This document shows, piece after piece, positions 13,156 through 21,265 of a stretch of 22,007 nucleotides of DNA. The translations under genes were made by a program, and so were the position numbers. Under the pieces are notes generated by a model. That model ran no database searches, was not told the origin of the DNA, and saw nothing but the letters and a program-made list of their open reading frames with translations. Within the stretch, counting starts at the first letter, position 1. Each line of letters opens with the position of its first letter. Source of the stretch: an uncultured Porphyromonadaceae bacterium (GTDB lineage: Bacteria; Bacteroidota; Bacteroidia; Bacteroidales; Barnesiellaceae_A); NCBI GenBank assembly GCA_900542255.1, contig UQMR01000036.1:1-22007 (forward strand), read 5' to 3'.

Positions 13156-14162
13156 AAATCAATGATTGTAAAGTGACAGACCCCTCGCAATTGCGGGGCT
13201 GTATCCCCGACGATGTGGTCGATTTCTTGGAGGAGTGGTTCTCGCCGCTCGATTACGTTATGGGACGCACGTCGGGCTCTACCGGTACGCCGCAGCCGCT
13301 GCGCCTCTATAAATGCGACATGATGGCATCGGCTGCCATCACCAATCGTTATATGGGTGTTACGGAGCATTCGTCGCTGTTGCTGTCTCTCTCTGTACGA
13401 TATATTGCCGGTATGATGATGGTCGTGAGGGCCTTGCAGGCAGGAGCCATGCTCTATGTGGTGCCGCCTTCGTCGCATCCATTGGCCGCATGGAGCCGAC
13501 CTGTCGATGTGGCGGCCATGGTGCCTATGCAGGTCGAAGCCACACTCCGCGACAGTGACGGAGCGGCGCGTCTGTCGCTGGTGTCGCAGCTGCTGGTAGG
13601 CGGGGCCCCTCTCTCTCCGCAGCTGGTCGGGCGGTTGGCAGCATTGCCAGTGCAGGTATATGTTACATACGGTATGACCGAGACCGTCTCGCACGTGGCA
13701 TTGCGGCGTATCGGTGAAGACTTTTATACCGCTGTTGGCGAAGTGCGCTTCTCGCTCGACAACCGCGGCTGCCTGGTTATCGACGCACCTCACTTGGGCG
13801 GCAGGAGGTTTGTGACCAACGATGTAGTGAATCTTGTCGATGAGCGTCGCTTTATATGGCTGGGCCGTTACGATAATGTCATTATGAGCGGCGGCCTTAA
13901 ATTCCATGCCGAAAGTATAGAGCAAAAGATGGCCTCGCTTCTGCATGAGCGATACTATATAGTGCCCGCCCCCGACGATTTGTTGGGGCAGCGCATAGTG
14001 CTTGTCATAGAAGGCACCCCATACGATGCAGAGCGCATGCAAGCCTTGCGGCAGCGGCTCTCCACGGTGCTGTCGCGTTACGAGATGCCGCGTACAATCT
14101 GCTTTATGCCCCGTTTCGTAGAGACCTACTCGGGAAAGGTAAAGCGGGTGTTGCCTCGGTAA
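13146..14162 (+). CDS. menE: o-Succinylbenzoate-CoA ligase, short Bacteroidota form
   Basis: An AMP-binding (ANL) enzyme that activates o-succinylbenzoate to its CoA thioester. I start at ATG 13146, which overlaps menC by 10 nt (ATGGAGATAA), giving 338 residues; an in-frame upstream start at 13125 lies wholly inside menC. Motifs are the P-loop TSGSTGTP (42-49), YGMTE, the hinge region WLGRYDNVIMSGGLKF and the C-terminal SGKVKR with the catalytic lysine (Lys331). It is clearly shorter than the 450-residue or longer enzymes of E. coli or Bacillus because the N-terminal subdomain is reduced, which fits the Bacteroidota type. It is the last gene of this men block and converges on the next gene. 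Confidence 0.92.
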   Translation: MEIKINDCKVTDPSQLRGCIPDDVVDFLEEWFSPLDYVMGRTSGSTGTPQPLRLYKCDMMASAAITNRYMGVTEHSSLLLSLSVRYIAGMMMVVRALQAGAMLYVVPPSSHPLAAWSRPVDVAAMVPMQVEATLRDSDGAARLSLVSQLLVGGAPLSPQLVGRLAALPVQVYVTYGMTETVSHVALRRIGEDFYTAVGEVRFSLDNRGCLVIDAPHLGGRRFVTNDVVNLVDERRFIWLGRYDNVIMSGGLKFHAESIEQKMASLLHERYYIVPAPDDLLGQRIVLVIEGTPYDAERMQALRQRLSTVLSRYEMPRTICFMPRFVETYSGKVKRVLPR

Positions 14163-14199
14163 CCCTATGCCGTGGAGAGCCGTTGTGCGTGAGGCGAGG

Positions 14200-16764
14200 T
14201 CAGCGCAGCCGGTTGTCCTCGACAATCTCGAAGGCGAGGTCTACGCAATCTATATGGAAGTCGCTCCCAGCCTTGCCGTTGAGGATTATCCTGTAATATT
14301 TGTAGGGCGGGGCTGCGAGGCGTATGGGCAGATGCCCGCCTGCATACCCGTTATAAGTCCCCTTGTATATAGGTATGAATGCCTCCTCGGGCTCGTGAGC
14401 CGCAGCGATGATTATCTCCATATTCTCGCAGGAGCCTTGCAGTCGCAGGGTTATCTCCTGCATCCGGGTGTATGATTCGGGTGCGATGCAGATGGGGCGT
14501 GTTGCGAGAGTGATGCTGTTCCCGGCCTCAGATTCTTGATAGAGGTCATAGAGTGTTCCGCCGTTCTCCTGCGCCAATAGTGCATTGTATCCGTCGATGA
14601 TTTTTCGGTACGAACAAGCCCTGCGATATAGATGCTTTGTAGGCAGGTGCAGCACCCACATATAGGGAAATGTTGCGTTGCAGAATATGAGTTCGTGCCT
14701 GTTATATATGTATCCCGATGTGACACTGCTGTCGAAAAAGAGTTCCAGGCTGCGCGGGTCGCTTCCGGCGGCGGGCATATCGGGTACGAGTTGCGGTATC
14801 TGCTCATCGAAGCGGGTCTCGGGAATTTCGTTGAGAGCCAGCAGCTCGCTCGATTTGGAGCCGCTTATCGTGAGGAGCGAGTTCCCCGACAGGTAAATGA
14901 TGGCATTCTCTACCGAGATGATGCAGCGGCTGTTGCTTACACACTCTCTGTTGATGGGGGTGCAGCGGGCGTAGCATACCTCGCCGCTGCCATTTTGCAT
15001 GGCCCAAATACCTTCGTCGGTAAATATGTAGAGGGGGAACTCTCCGTATTGACCCTGCGACAGTGCGGCTGTGGTGGTTGCGATACCGGTGATGCACCCT
15101 CCCGAGATGGAATAGGAGAGCTCTGCGGGAAAGAAAAAGGGGTTGTCTACCTCCGAAACGCGCAGGAGATTGCGGTGCCGGCGTACGATGTTGACCGACG
15201 TGGCCGGGAAGTCGTCGGTTACGTCGGCCGTTATGGCGCTCTTGTCCCAGGAGCCGATTTCTATGTCGGCAAAATTCTGTTGGATATACGATGCGCGGTT
15301 TTCATTGCCGACGGCTTCCAGCATGAATGTATGGCGGTATTCCTCTCCGCCGACTCTTACGGCAATCTCCATAGAGATGGCATTGCTGTCGGGGAATGAC
15401 AGCAGAGGCGAGAATGCCGATGAAAAATGGGGGATGCTGCCGCGCCATATAACGTAGTTGTCGCCCCCGTCGGAGAGTAGCAGGTGTGTCTTTATGCAAG
15501 CCTCGGCGGTTGTTTCGGTGTCGGAAAGAGCCGTGTGGAATAGGGTGGCAGGGTATCCCTCGTAGTAAGTGCGGGTAATATCGGCCAAGTGCAGCCGGTT
15601 GTTGTAGACAAACGATTGTGTGGCCCCCATGCGGTTGAAGTCGGCGGTATCTGTTGTGAGCCGCTGTTGGTAGATGATGAAATCGGGGCGCACGTCGGGC
15701 GTTATTTCGCAAAGCGTGCCCGTTGCGATGTTCTGTAAGTCGTCGATACTGAATATCTTGTAGAAGAGCGACTCTTCACGGGCTTGCTGCACGGCTTGTG
15801 CTATGTCGGCAGTAGGGGCCTGGTAGGTGTATTGGTACCGGTTCTGCGATACCTCCACATATTCGTTCGATTTTATAGGTTCGTCGCTCAGCAGCGGTAT
15901 CTCGGCCGAGGCAAAAAAGTCTATTCCCGTTACAATATCTTTCCAGTCATCGAGGCTGATGCTTTCTATGCGGTACCCGATGGTAGAGGAGTAGAGTCCT
16001 ACCGTATATTCGACCATATAGGTCGTATCTTGCTCCTCCATATAGTTGAAGGTGGCATATTTCTCTTTTTGCAACGCTTCGACATTGCGGCGGCACAATA
16101 TAACGGGAGCCGATGGCAATATGTGGCTGCCGTCGTAGAGGCGCAGGGCGTAGCGCAGGGTGACGGGTTGCACGAAGCGGTAACTGTTATATTCGGTATC
16201 GCGCAGTTTGAAGTAAGAACCCGCCTCGCGGGCTGTGAAGCCTTCGCGGAAAGTGTCGTCGATATGTTCGACTTTCCCTGCGATGGAATAGCTCGGCACG
16301 AAGATGCTCCTGAATTGGTATGAAGCCTCGTGTAGCGTGATGACCGGCATAGGCGGCTGGTTGCCGAGATATACATATCCCGTGGTGCGGTGCAGCAGAT
16401 AATATATGCACGATGGGCATACGACAATCAGTGTGTTGCCCAGCGAATCGATGCGCGTAAACCCTTCGTCGAGTGTAAGCACCTTTTCGTTTACGACGGT
16501 ACAACCCGTATCGTCGAGGTCAAACTCGTGGTAGAGCTCATTGCCTTTATAAAAAATGTGATGCCGGGCATCGTGGCATACATGCACGTAGGCGAGTATG
16601 CGGTCGCTGTCGGCCGGCTCGTATACCTTGAATGCACTTCCCGTAGGGAGCAGGCTGCCGTCGATATTTCGCAGATTTACCACTTTGCTGCAACTGCCGG
16701 CTTTGGCAAAACGCGCGGCGCTGTTGCAGGCTGTTCCTAAGAATAACAATCGTTTCCTCGTCAT
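14200..16764 (-). CDS. Orphan 854-residue protein, phage-structural-like
   Basis: I cannot name this protein. Starting at ATG 16764 (MTRKRLLFLGTACNSAARFA) gives 854 residues; the frame continues upstream without protein-like character. The sequence is rich in Tyr, Ser, Thr and Ile and looks beta-stranded throughout, with no repeats, membrane helices or catalytic motif I recognise. The opening (VVNLRNIDGSLLPTGSAFKVYEP) and a segment near 575-620 (PLYIFTDEGIWAMQNGSGE, then an R-E-C-V-S-N-S region and NAIIYLSGNSLLTISG) recall large virion or DNA-stabilisation-type proteins annotated in Bacteroidales phages and prophages. That is an impression from memory. The N-terminus (MTRKR plus LLFLGTAC) is only a poor lipoprotein signal. 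It stands alone between menE and rpmB with no integrase, capsid or terminase nearby. Confidence 0.72.
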   Translation of the reverse strand: MTRKRLLFLGTACNSAARFAKAGSCSKVVNLRNIDGSLLPTGSAFKVYEPADSDRILAYVHVCHDARHHIFYKGNELYHEFDLDDTGCTVVNEKVLTLDEGFTRIDSLGNTLIVVCPSCIYYLLHRTTGYVYLGNQPPMPVITLHEASYQFRSIFVPSYSIAGKVEHIDDTFREGFTAREAGSYFKLRDTEYNSYRFVQPVTLRYALRLYDGSHILPSAPVILCRRNVEALQKEKYATFNYMEEQDTTYMVEYTVGLYSSTIGYRIESISLDDWKDIVTGIDFFASAEIPLLSDEPIKSNEYVEVSQNRYQYTYQAPTADIAQAVQQAREESLFYKIFSIDDLQNIATGTLCEITPDVRPDFIIYQQRLTTDTADFNRMGATQSFVYNNRLHLADITRTYYEGYPATLFHTALSDTETTAEACIKTHLLLSDGGDNYVIWRGSIPHFSSAFSPLLSFPDSNAISMEIAVRVGGEEYRHTFMLEAVGNENRASYIQQNFADIEIGSWDKSAITADVTDDFPATSVNIVRRHRNLLRVSEVDNPFFFPAELSYSISGGCITGIATTTAALSQGQYGEFPLYIFTDEGIWAMQNGSGEVCYARCTPINRECVSNSRCIISVENAIIYLSGNSLLTISGSKSSELLALNEIPETRFDEQIPQLVPDMPAAGSDPRSLELFFDSSVTSGYIYNRHELIFCNATFPYMWVLHLPTKHLYRRACSYRKIIDGYNALLAQENGGTLYDLYQESEAGNSITLATRPICIAPESYTRMQEITLRLQGSCENMEIIIAAAHEPEEAFIPIYKGTYNGYAGGHLPIRLAAPPYKYYRIILNGKAGSDFHIDCVDLAFEIVEDNRLR

Positions 16765-16910
16765 GATAGCATAATTATATGGAGTCGCTAAGGTAGCGCG
16801 ACGCGGAGGCGGATGTGTGTGATAAGATGACGTTTGTTTTCTTGCCGACCCAGGCTTGCCCCCTGTCGAGCGGCGGTGATAAAATATTTTTCTTTTTTCT
16901 TTATCGCAAA

Positions 16911-16942
16911 TTTGGATGGTAATGTAAAATGCCGTAAATTTG
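16911..16942 (+). promoter_or_regulatory. Full Bacteroidota promoter of the rpmB operon
   Basis: TTTG at 16911-16914, then exactly 20 nt, then TAAATTTG at 16935-16942: a textbook match to the -33/-7 consensus of the primary sigma factor of Bacteroidota. Transcription should begin near 16949, about 45 nt before rpmB. A T-rich stretch upstream (16886-16902) may act like an UP element. The rest of the gap 16765-16910 shows only a small GTCGC/GCGAC hairpin in the leader of the leftward gene. Confidence 0.85.
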
Positions 16943-16993
16943 CACACTGTTTGTGAAAGCCGGAAAAGTATAATATAAAAAACTAAGATAGCG

Positions 16994-17248
16994 ATGTCAA
17001 AGATTTGTCAAATTACAGGGAAGAAAGCTATGGTTGGCAACAATGTTTCGCACTCGAAACGTCGCACGAAACGTCGTTTCAATGTCAACCTCTTCAACAA
17101 AAAATTCTATTGGGTCGAGCAAGATTGCTGGATCTCTCTTACTATCTCAGCTGCCGGCCTCCGCTTGATAAACAAAGTGGGGCTTGATGCTGCTATCAAG
17201 CAAGCTGTCGGCAAAGGATATTTAACCGATATAAAAGTGATAAACTGA
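16994..17248 (+). CDS. rpmB: 50S ribosomal protein L28 (bL28)
   Basis: The protein has 84 residues, starting [20 protein letters not shown] and followed by the basic [13 protein letters not shown] block typical of L28. The usual zinc-binding CxxC pair is missing (only Cys5 and the Cys in QDCW), so this is a C-minus type. It is the first gene of a conserved Bacteroidota triplet, L28-L33-DUF4295, with a 1-nt gap to rpmG. The long AT-rich leader follows a strong promoter, as expected for a ribosomal operon. Confidence 0.96.
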   Translation: MSKICQITGKKAMVGNNVSHSKRRTKRRFNVNLFNKKFYWVEQDCWISLTISAAGLRLINKVGLDAAIKQAVGKGYLTDIKVIN

Positions 17249-17249
17249 T

Positions 17250-17438
17250 ATGGCAAAGAAAGCTAAAGGTAATAGAGTGCAAGTTATACTCGAATGCACA
17301 GAGCATAAGGCAAGTGGTATGCCGGGCACTTCGCGTTATATTACTACCAAAAACCGTAAGAATACCACAGAGCGTTTGGAGTTGAAGAAATACAACCCCA
17401 TCCTGAAAAGAGTAACAGTTCACAAAGAAATAAAATAA
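17250..17438 (+). CDS. rpmG: 50S ribosomal protein L33 (bL33)
   Basis: The protein has 62 residues ([20 protein letters not shown] to VTVHKEIK). The L33 core is clear: [36 protein letters not shown]. The zinc-ribbon cysteines are lost except the one in LECTEH, again the C-minus form, matching L28. Being slightly longer than E. coli L33 through a Gly/Pro-rich insertion (GMPGTS) is usual in this phylum. Confidence 0.96.
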   Translation: MAKKAKGNRVQVILECTEHKASGMPGTSRYITTKNRKNTTERLELKKYNPILKRVTVHKEIK

Positions 17439-17456
17439 AAGGAAGGAGATTGACAC

Positions 17457-17606
17457 ATGGCAAAGAAAGTCGTTGCAACCCTGCAAAAAGGTGACAGCCG
17501 CGCTTTTGCGAAAGTAATCAAAGTGGTGAAATCGCCCAAAACCGGCGCTTATGTTTTCCAAGAGGAAATCCTGCCCAAAGATAGTGTTGCCGATGCAGTA
17601 AAATAA
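17457..17606 (+). CDS. DUF4295 family protein, 49 residues
   Basis: A tiny basic protein (MAKKVVATLQKGDSRAFAKV, then IKVVKSPKTGAYVFQEEIL, ending DSVADAVK). Proteins of this family are found right after L33 in Bacteroidota genomes and are probably ribosome-associated, but no function is assigned to my knowledge. The start is supported by an unusually good Shine-Dalgarno sequence (GGAAGGAG) about 10 nt upstream, rare in this phylum, where genes mostly lack one. It is followed by a strong terminator. Confidence 0.88.
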   Translation: MAKKVVATLQKGDSRAFAKVIKVVKSPKTGAYVFQEEILPKDSVADAVK

Positions 17607-17634
17607 TACTGCCGAGGTATCCTTTCTATACTAT

Positions 17635-17676
17635 AAAAAACTTTCTTGCGCTTTCTTGTGCGGGAAAGTTTTTTTT
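17635..17676 (+). terminator. Strong intrinsic terminator after the ribosomal operon
   Basis: AAAAAACTTTC (17635-17645) pairs with GAAAGTTTTTTTT (17664-17676), with a small CGC/GCG stem in the loop. The 3' arm merges into an eight-T run. It ends rpmB-rpmG-DUF4295 and separates it from ftsY-rimO. Confidence 0.85.
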
Positions 17677-17910
17677 ATCGGCATATTTCGCTATCTTTGT
17701 AGAAGATAGAATGCGGTTGTATGCAGCCGAATTTGAGAATGTCCCGCATCATGGGGCGCAATACTCATTTTCGCTGTCAGATAAAATAGGATGGAAGTCT
17801 AAGCCTGGTCAGATTCGAAAATCACGGTTTCCCGGTCCTCCTTGCACTTGCCTTCCGCTATTTTTGTATACTGCTATGTTTATCACCCTCCCCTTTAATT
17901 ATAGATGATT
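17677..17910 (+). promoter_or_regulatory. Two tandem promoter elements and a long ftsY leader
   Basis: TATCTTTG (17692-17699) and TATTTTTG (17859-17866) are both perfect -7 elements. The second is close to ftsY and is its likely promoter. The first would produce a leader of about 200 nt or a small RNA. Between them a CGGTTG-TATG-CAGCCG hairpin (near 17714-17729) and scattered short inverted repeats are visible. No terminator and no convincing ORF (the open frame 17711-17908 has no protein-like pattern). Confidence 0.45.
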
Positions 17911-18864
17911 ATGGCTTGGTATAACTTCTTTTCCAAAGAGAAAAAAGAGACGCTCGATAAAGGCTTGTCGAAAACCAAAGAGGGCGTTTTCGCTAAATTG
18001 GCACGTGCCGTTGCCGGCAAGTCGCAAGTCGATGACGAGGTGCTGGACAACCTCGAAGAGGTACTCATCACCTCCGACGTAGGCGTCGATACCACTTTGC
18101 GCATCATAGAGCGGGTAGAACAACGTGTGGCCCGCGACAAATATATGAGTACGAGTGAGTTGCAGCGTATCCTGCGCGAGGAGATTGCAGCCCTTCTTGC
18201 CGAAACGGGCAGCGACGATGAAGAAGACTTTGTCTTGCCCGCGAGTTCGCGTCCCCATGTCATCATGGTGGTGGGCGTAAACGGTGTGGGAAAAACCACC
18301 ACCATAGGCAAGCTCGCATATCAGTACAAGAAAAAGGGCTACTCAGTATATCTCGGAGCGGCCGATACATTCAGGGCGGCCGCCGTTGAGCAGCTGGTAG
18401 CATGGGGCGAGCGTGCCGATGTGCCGGTTATAAAGCAGAAGATGGGGTCCGACCCGGCCTCTGTGGCTTTTGATGCCGTGAGCTCGGCCAAGGCAAATAA
18501 TGCCGATGTGGTCATCATAGACACGGCCGGACGCCTGCATAACAAGATAGGGCTGATGAATGAGCTCACCAAAATAAAGAATGTCATGGCAAAAGTCGTG
18601 CCCGATGCTCCCCATGAAGTGCTTCTGGTACTCGACGGCTCGACAGGGCAGAATGCCTTTGAGCAAGCCAAGCAGTTTACGGCGGCAACCGAGGTGAATG
18701 AGCTGGCGATAACAAAACTCGACGGTACCGCCAAAGGCGGTGTCGTGATAGGCATCTCGGACCAGTTCAAGATTCCCGTCAAATACATAGGTCTGGGCGA
18801 GGGAATAGACGACTTGCAGGTATTCCGCCGCCGGGCCTTCGTAGATTCTCTCTTTGGCGATTGA
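17911..18864 (+). CDS. ftsY: Signal recognition particle receptor FtsY
   Basis: The GTPase that docks SRP-bound ribosomes at the membrane; 317 residues from ATG 17911 (MAWYNFFSKEKKETLDKGLS). An ATG at 17905 would add two residues. The NG domain only, with no long acidic A domain as in E. coli: N-domain helices to about 105, then the G1 loop GVNGVGKTT (122-130), DTFRAAAVEQL, DTAGRLHNK, TKLDGTAKGG and the closing GLGEGIDDLQVF. The N-terminal amphipathic stretch probably binds lipid. It is followed 10 nt later by rimO, an order common in Bacteroidota. Confidence 0.96.
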   Translation: MAWYNFFSKEKKETLDKGLSKTKEGVFAKLARAVAGKSQVDDEVLDNLEEVLITSDVGVDTTLRIIERVEQRVARDKYMSTSELQRILREEIAALLAETGSDDEEDFVLPASSRPHVIMVVGVNGVGKTTTIGKLAYQYKKKGYSVYLGAADTFRAAAVEQLVAWGERADVPVIKQKMGSDPASVAFDAVSSAKANNADVVIIDTAGRLHNKIGLMNELTKIKNVMAKVVPDAPHEVLLVLDGSTGQNAFEQAKQFTAATEVNELAITKLDGTAKGGVVIGISDQFKIPVKYIGLGEGIDDLQVFRRRAFVDSLFGD

Positions 18865-18874
18865 TGCAACAGCT

Positions 18875-20167
18875 ATGATACGTAACAGGGTAGATATTGT
18901 ATCGCTCGGATGCTCTAAAAACTTAGTCGATTCCGAGCGACTTTTGTATCGCTTCTCACAAGCAGGGTATAAGGTATATCACGATTCGCATCGTGTCTCC
19001 GGCGAGATTGTCGTCGTGAATACGTGCGGATTTATAGGCGATGCCAAAGAAGAGAGCATCGCCATGATACTCGAACTGGTAGAGGCGAAGAAACACCGTC
19101 GCATAGGAAAGCTATATGTGATGGGCTGCCTGTCGGAACGGTACCGTGCCGAGCTCGAAAGCGAGATTCCCGAAGTCGACAAGTTCTATGGCAAGTTCGA
19201 CTGGGAGTCGCTCCTGGCCGATTTGGGGCACCCCGAGGTGACATGTTCCGACCGCCGCCATCTCACCACACCCTCGCACTATGCCTATATCAAGATAGCA
19301 GAGGGGTGCAACCGCTTTTGCACCTACTGCGCCATTCCGCTCTTTACAGGCCGCTACAAGTCGGTGCCTATGGAGCGCATATTCGACGAGGTGCGTTTCT
19401 TGGCAGGGCAGGGAGTGCGCGAGTTTCAAGTGATAGCGCAAGACCTCTCCTACTATGGCGAAGACCTCTATGGCGAGAACCGCCTGGCAGCTCTGGTAGA
19501 GGGTATGGCCGCCATACCCGGCGTAGAGTGGATAAGGTTGCACTATGCCTATCCGGCCGGTTTCCCCTATGACCTGCTGCCCGTGATGCAAAAACACGAT
19601 AATGTATGCAAGTATCTCGACATAGCCTTGCAGCATATCAGCGACAACATACTCGACCGTATGCACCGCCATGTTACCAAGCAAGAGACATACGAGCTCA
19701 TAGCCCGTATTCGCCGGGAAGTACCCGGTATTGCGTTGCGTACGACGCTGATGGTGGGTTATCCCGGTGAAACGGAGGCCGATTTTGAAGAACTGCTGCA
19801 ATTTGTGAAGGATATCCGTTTTGAGCGGATGGGAGCCTTTGCCTACTGCGAGGAGGAGGGTACCTTTGCCGCCAACCATCACCCCGATGATGTGCCCGAG
19901 GAGGTAAAGCAACAGCGGTTGGACCGGCTTATGGCCTTGCAGGAATCTATCGCAGCCGAGATGAATGCCGACAAGCGCGACGCCGTCCTGAAAGTGATAA
20001 TAGACCGGGAAGAGCCCGATTATTATATAGGTCGCACCGAGGCCGACTCGCCCGATGTGGACAATGAGGTACTGGTGCAGAAAACCAAGCCGTTGCAAGT
20101 GGGCCATTTTTACAGTGTGAAGGTAACGGAGACGCTTCCTTTCGATTTGGTAGCGTATCCTCTTTGA
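18875..20167 (+). CDS. rimO: Ribosomal protein S12 methylthiotransferase RimO
   Basis: A methylthiotransferase of 430 residues that adds a methylthio group to an aspartate of S12. ATG 18875 (MIRNRVDIVSLGCSKN) is the start; a TTG at 18854 would lie inside ftsY. The UPF0004 domain has cluster cysteines 13 (LGCSKN), 51 (NTCGF) and 85 (VMGCLSE). The radical SAM domain has C145-x3-C149-x2-C152 (GCNRFCTYCAIP). The C-terminal TRAM domain (residues ~370-430) ends FDLVAYPL. LGCSKNLVDSE is characteristic of RimO as against MiaB. It probably shares a transcript with ftsY and the downstream men genes, since gaps are 10-11 nt. Confidence 0.96.
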   Translation: MIRNRVDIVSLGCSKNLVDSERLLYRFSQAGYKVYHDSHRVSGEIVVVNTCGFIGDAKEESIAMILELVEAKKHRRIGKLYVMGCLSERYRAELESEIPEVDKFYGKFDWESLLADLGHPEVTCSDRRHLTTPSHYAYIKIAEGCNRFCTYCAIPLFTGRYKSVPMERIFDEVRFLAGQGVREFQVIAQDLSYYGEDLYGENRLAALVEGMAAIPGVEWIRLHYAYPAGFPYDLLPVMQKHDNVCKYLDIALQHISDNILDRMHRHVTKQETYELIARIRREVPGIALRTTLMVGYPGETEADFEELLQFVKDIRFERMGAFAYCEEEGTFAANHHPDDVPEEVKQQRLDRLMALQESIAAEMNADKRDAVLKVIIDREEPDYYIGRTEADSPDVDNEVLVQKTKPLQVGHFYSVKVTETLPFDLVAYPL

Positions 20168-20178
20168 CGGGAGCCTCT

Positions 20179-21255
20179 ATGGATGCCGGTGCTGCATATT
20201 GCAATAGGGAAGAGCTGGGCAGGCTTATAGCGTGTTGCCTGACTCGCAACATCCCCTTCTATGCCTGTCGGTATCCCGGCGAGGACGAGGCGAGTTTTGG
20301 CGCGCAATATCATTCGTTGCCTGTAAGAGGGGCTGCATCGGGTTTCAGAGTAGTGCCTTTTATAGAGAGCGAGGAGTCGCCGGCTTTTACCATCGTCCCC
20401 GATTATTGTGCTGCCGACCGCGAGGCCCTCGAAGCCCTGCCCCCATTGCCTGCCGTCCCCGGCAGACTGAGTGGCGTGGATATAGGCTACGACTCTTATA
20501 TTGAGAAGGCGCAGCGCATGATATGCTGTATGAAAAATCATGAGGCGGACAAACTGGTACTTTCGCGTACGATAACCGTGGCTTACGATGCAACCCGCAT
20601 GCCGCGTTTGTTTGATGCCTTGTGTACCGCATATCGCGATGCGTGTGTCTTTATGGTAAGTTACCCCGGTGTATGTCAGTGGGTAGGTGCAACGCCCGAG
20701 CTTTTGTTGCGCTCTGCCGCCGACGGATATGCGACCATGGCTTTGGCCGGGACACGTCCTGCTGGAAGCCCTGCCGAATGGCCGCTCAAAGAACGCGAAG
20801 AGCAGCAATATGTCTCTGACTATATCAGGCAAGTGTTGTGCGACTGCAAGCTGCATGCCGTCTCGACACATACATATACCCGCCAGGCGGCTCAGGTTGA
20901 GCACCTTTGTACCGACTTCGATATATCGGCCCCCCACGATGCCGCCGCAAGAGATGCCTTGCTGGCCGGCTTGCATCCGACCCCTGCGGTGGCCGGCCTG
21001 CCCGCCGATGTGGCAAAGAGGCTTATCCCGGTGATAGAGGGCCGCAGCCGCCGTTATTATGGGGGATATATAGGAGAGGCCTATGACGAGGGGCGTTGCC
21101 GTTGCTATGTCAACTTGCGAAGCCTCGAATTTGACGCCCGCTCCGTGCGCCTTTATGTGGGTGGCGGGCTTACGGCCCGTTCGGTGCCAGCCGACGAATG
21201 GAACGAGACCTGCATCAAGTCGCAGACCATACTTTCAGTATTAAACCGTTCTTAA
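20179..21255 (+). CDS. menF: Isochorismate synthase
   Basis: A chorismate-binding enzyme of 358 residues (from ATG 20179, 11 nt after rimO) that converts chorismate to isochorismate, the entry to menaquinone synthesis. Motifs are EADKLVLSRT, WVGATPELLL, MALAGTRPAG, the substrate-site segment KEREEQQYVSDYI, HPTPAVAGLP and the RRYYGGYIGE turn, ending GGGLTARSVPADEWNET. The N-terminal 100 residues are divergent. Adjacency to menD makes menaquinone rather than siderophore isochorismate the likely purpose. No signal peptide. Confidence 0.93.
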   Translation: MDAGAAYCNREELGRLIACCLTRNIPFYACRYPGEDEASFGAQYHSLPVRGAASGFRVVPFIESEESPAFTIVPDYCAADREALEALPPLPAVPGRLSGVDIGYDSYIEKAQRMICCMKNHEADKLVLSRTITVAYDATRMPRLFDALCTAYRDACVFMVSYPGVCQWVGATPELLLRSAADGYATMALAGTRPAGSPAEWPLKEREEQQYVSDYIRQVLCDCKLHAVSTHTYTRQAAQVEHLCTDFDISAPHDAAARDALLAGLHPTPAVAGLPADVAKRLIPVIEGRSRRYYGGYIGEAYDEGRCRCYVNLRSLEFDARSVRLYVGGGLTARSVPADEWNETCIKSQTILSVLNRS

Positions 21256-21265
21256 TCTTATATAC

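Noticed and set aside
13131..14225. A 364-codon minus-strand frame.
   Set aside because: Antisense shadow of menE; His- and Arg-rich sequence without a plausible fold.
17790..17835. A stretch resembling a tRNA T-arm (GATTCGAAAATC).
   Set aside because: The flanking bases do not form the five-pair T stem, and no acceptor or anticodon stem can be built around it.
17711..17908. A 65-codon forward frame before ftsY.
   Set aside because: No protein-like composition; it contains the ftsY promoter element.
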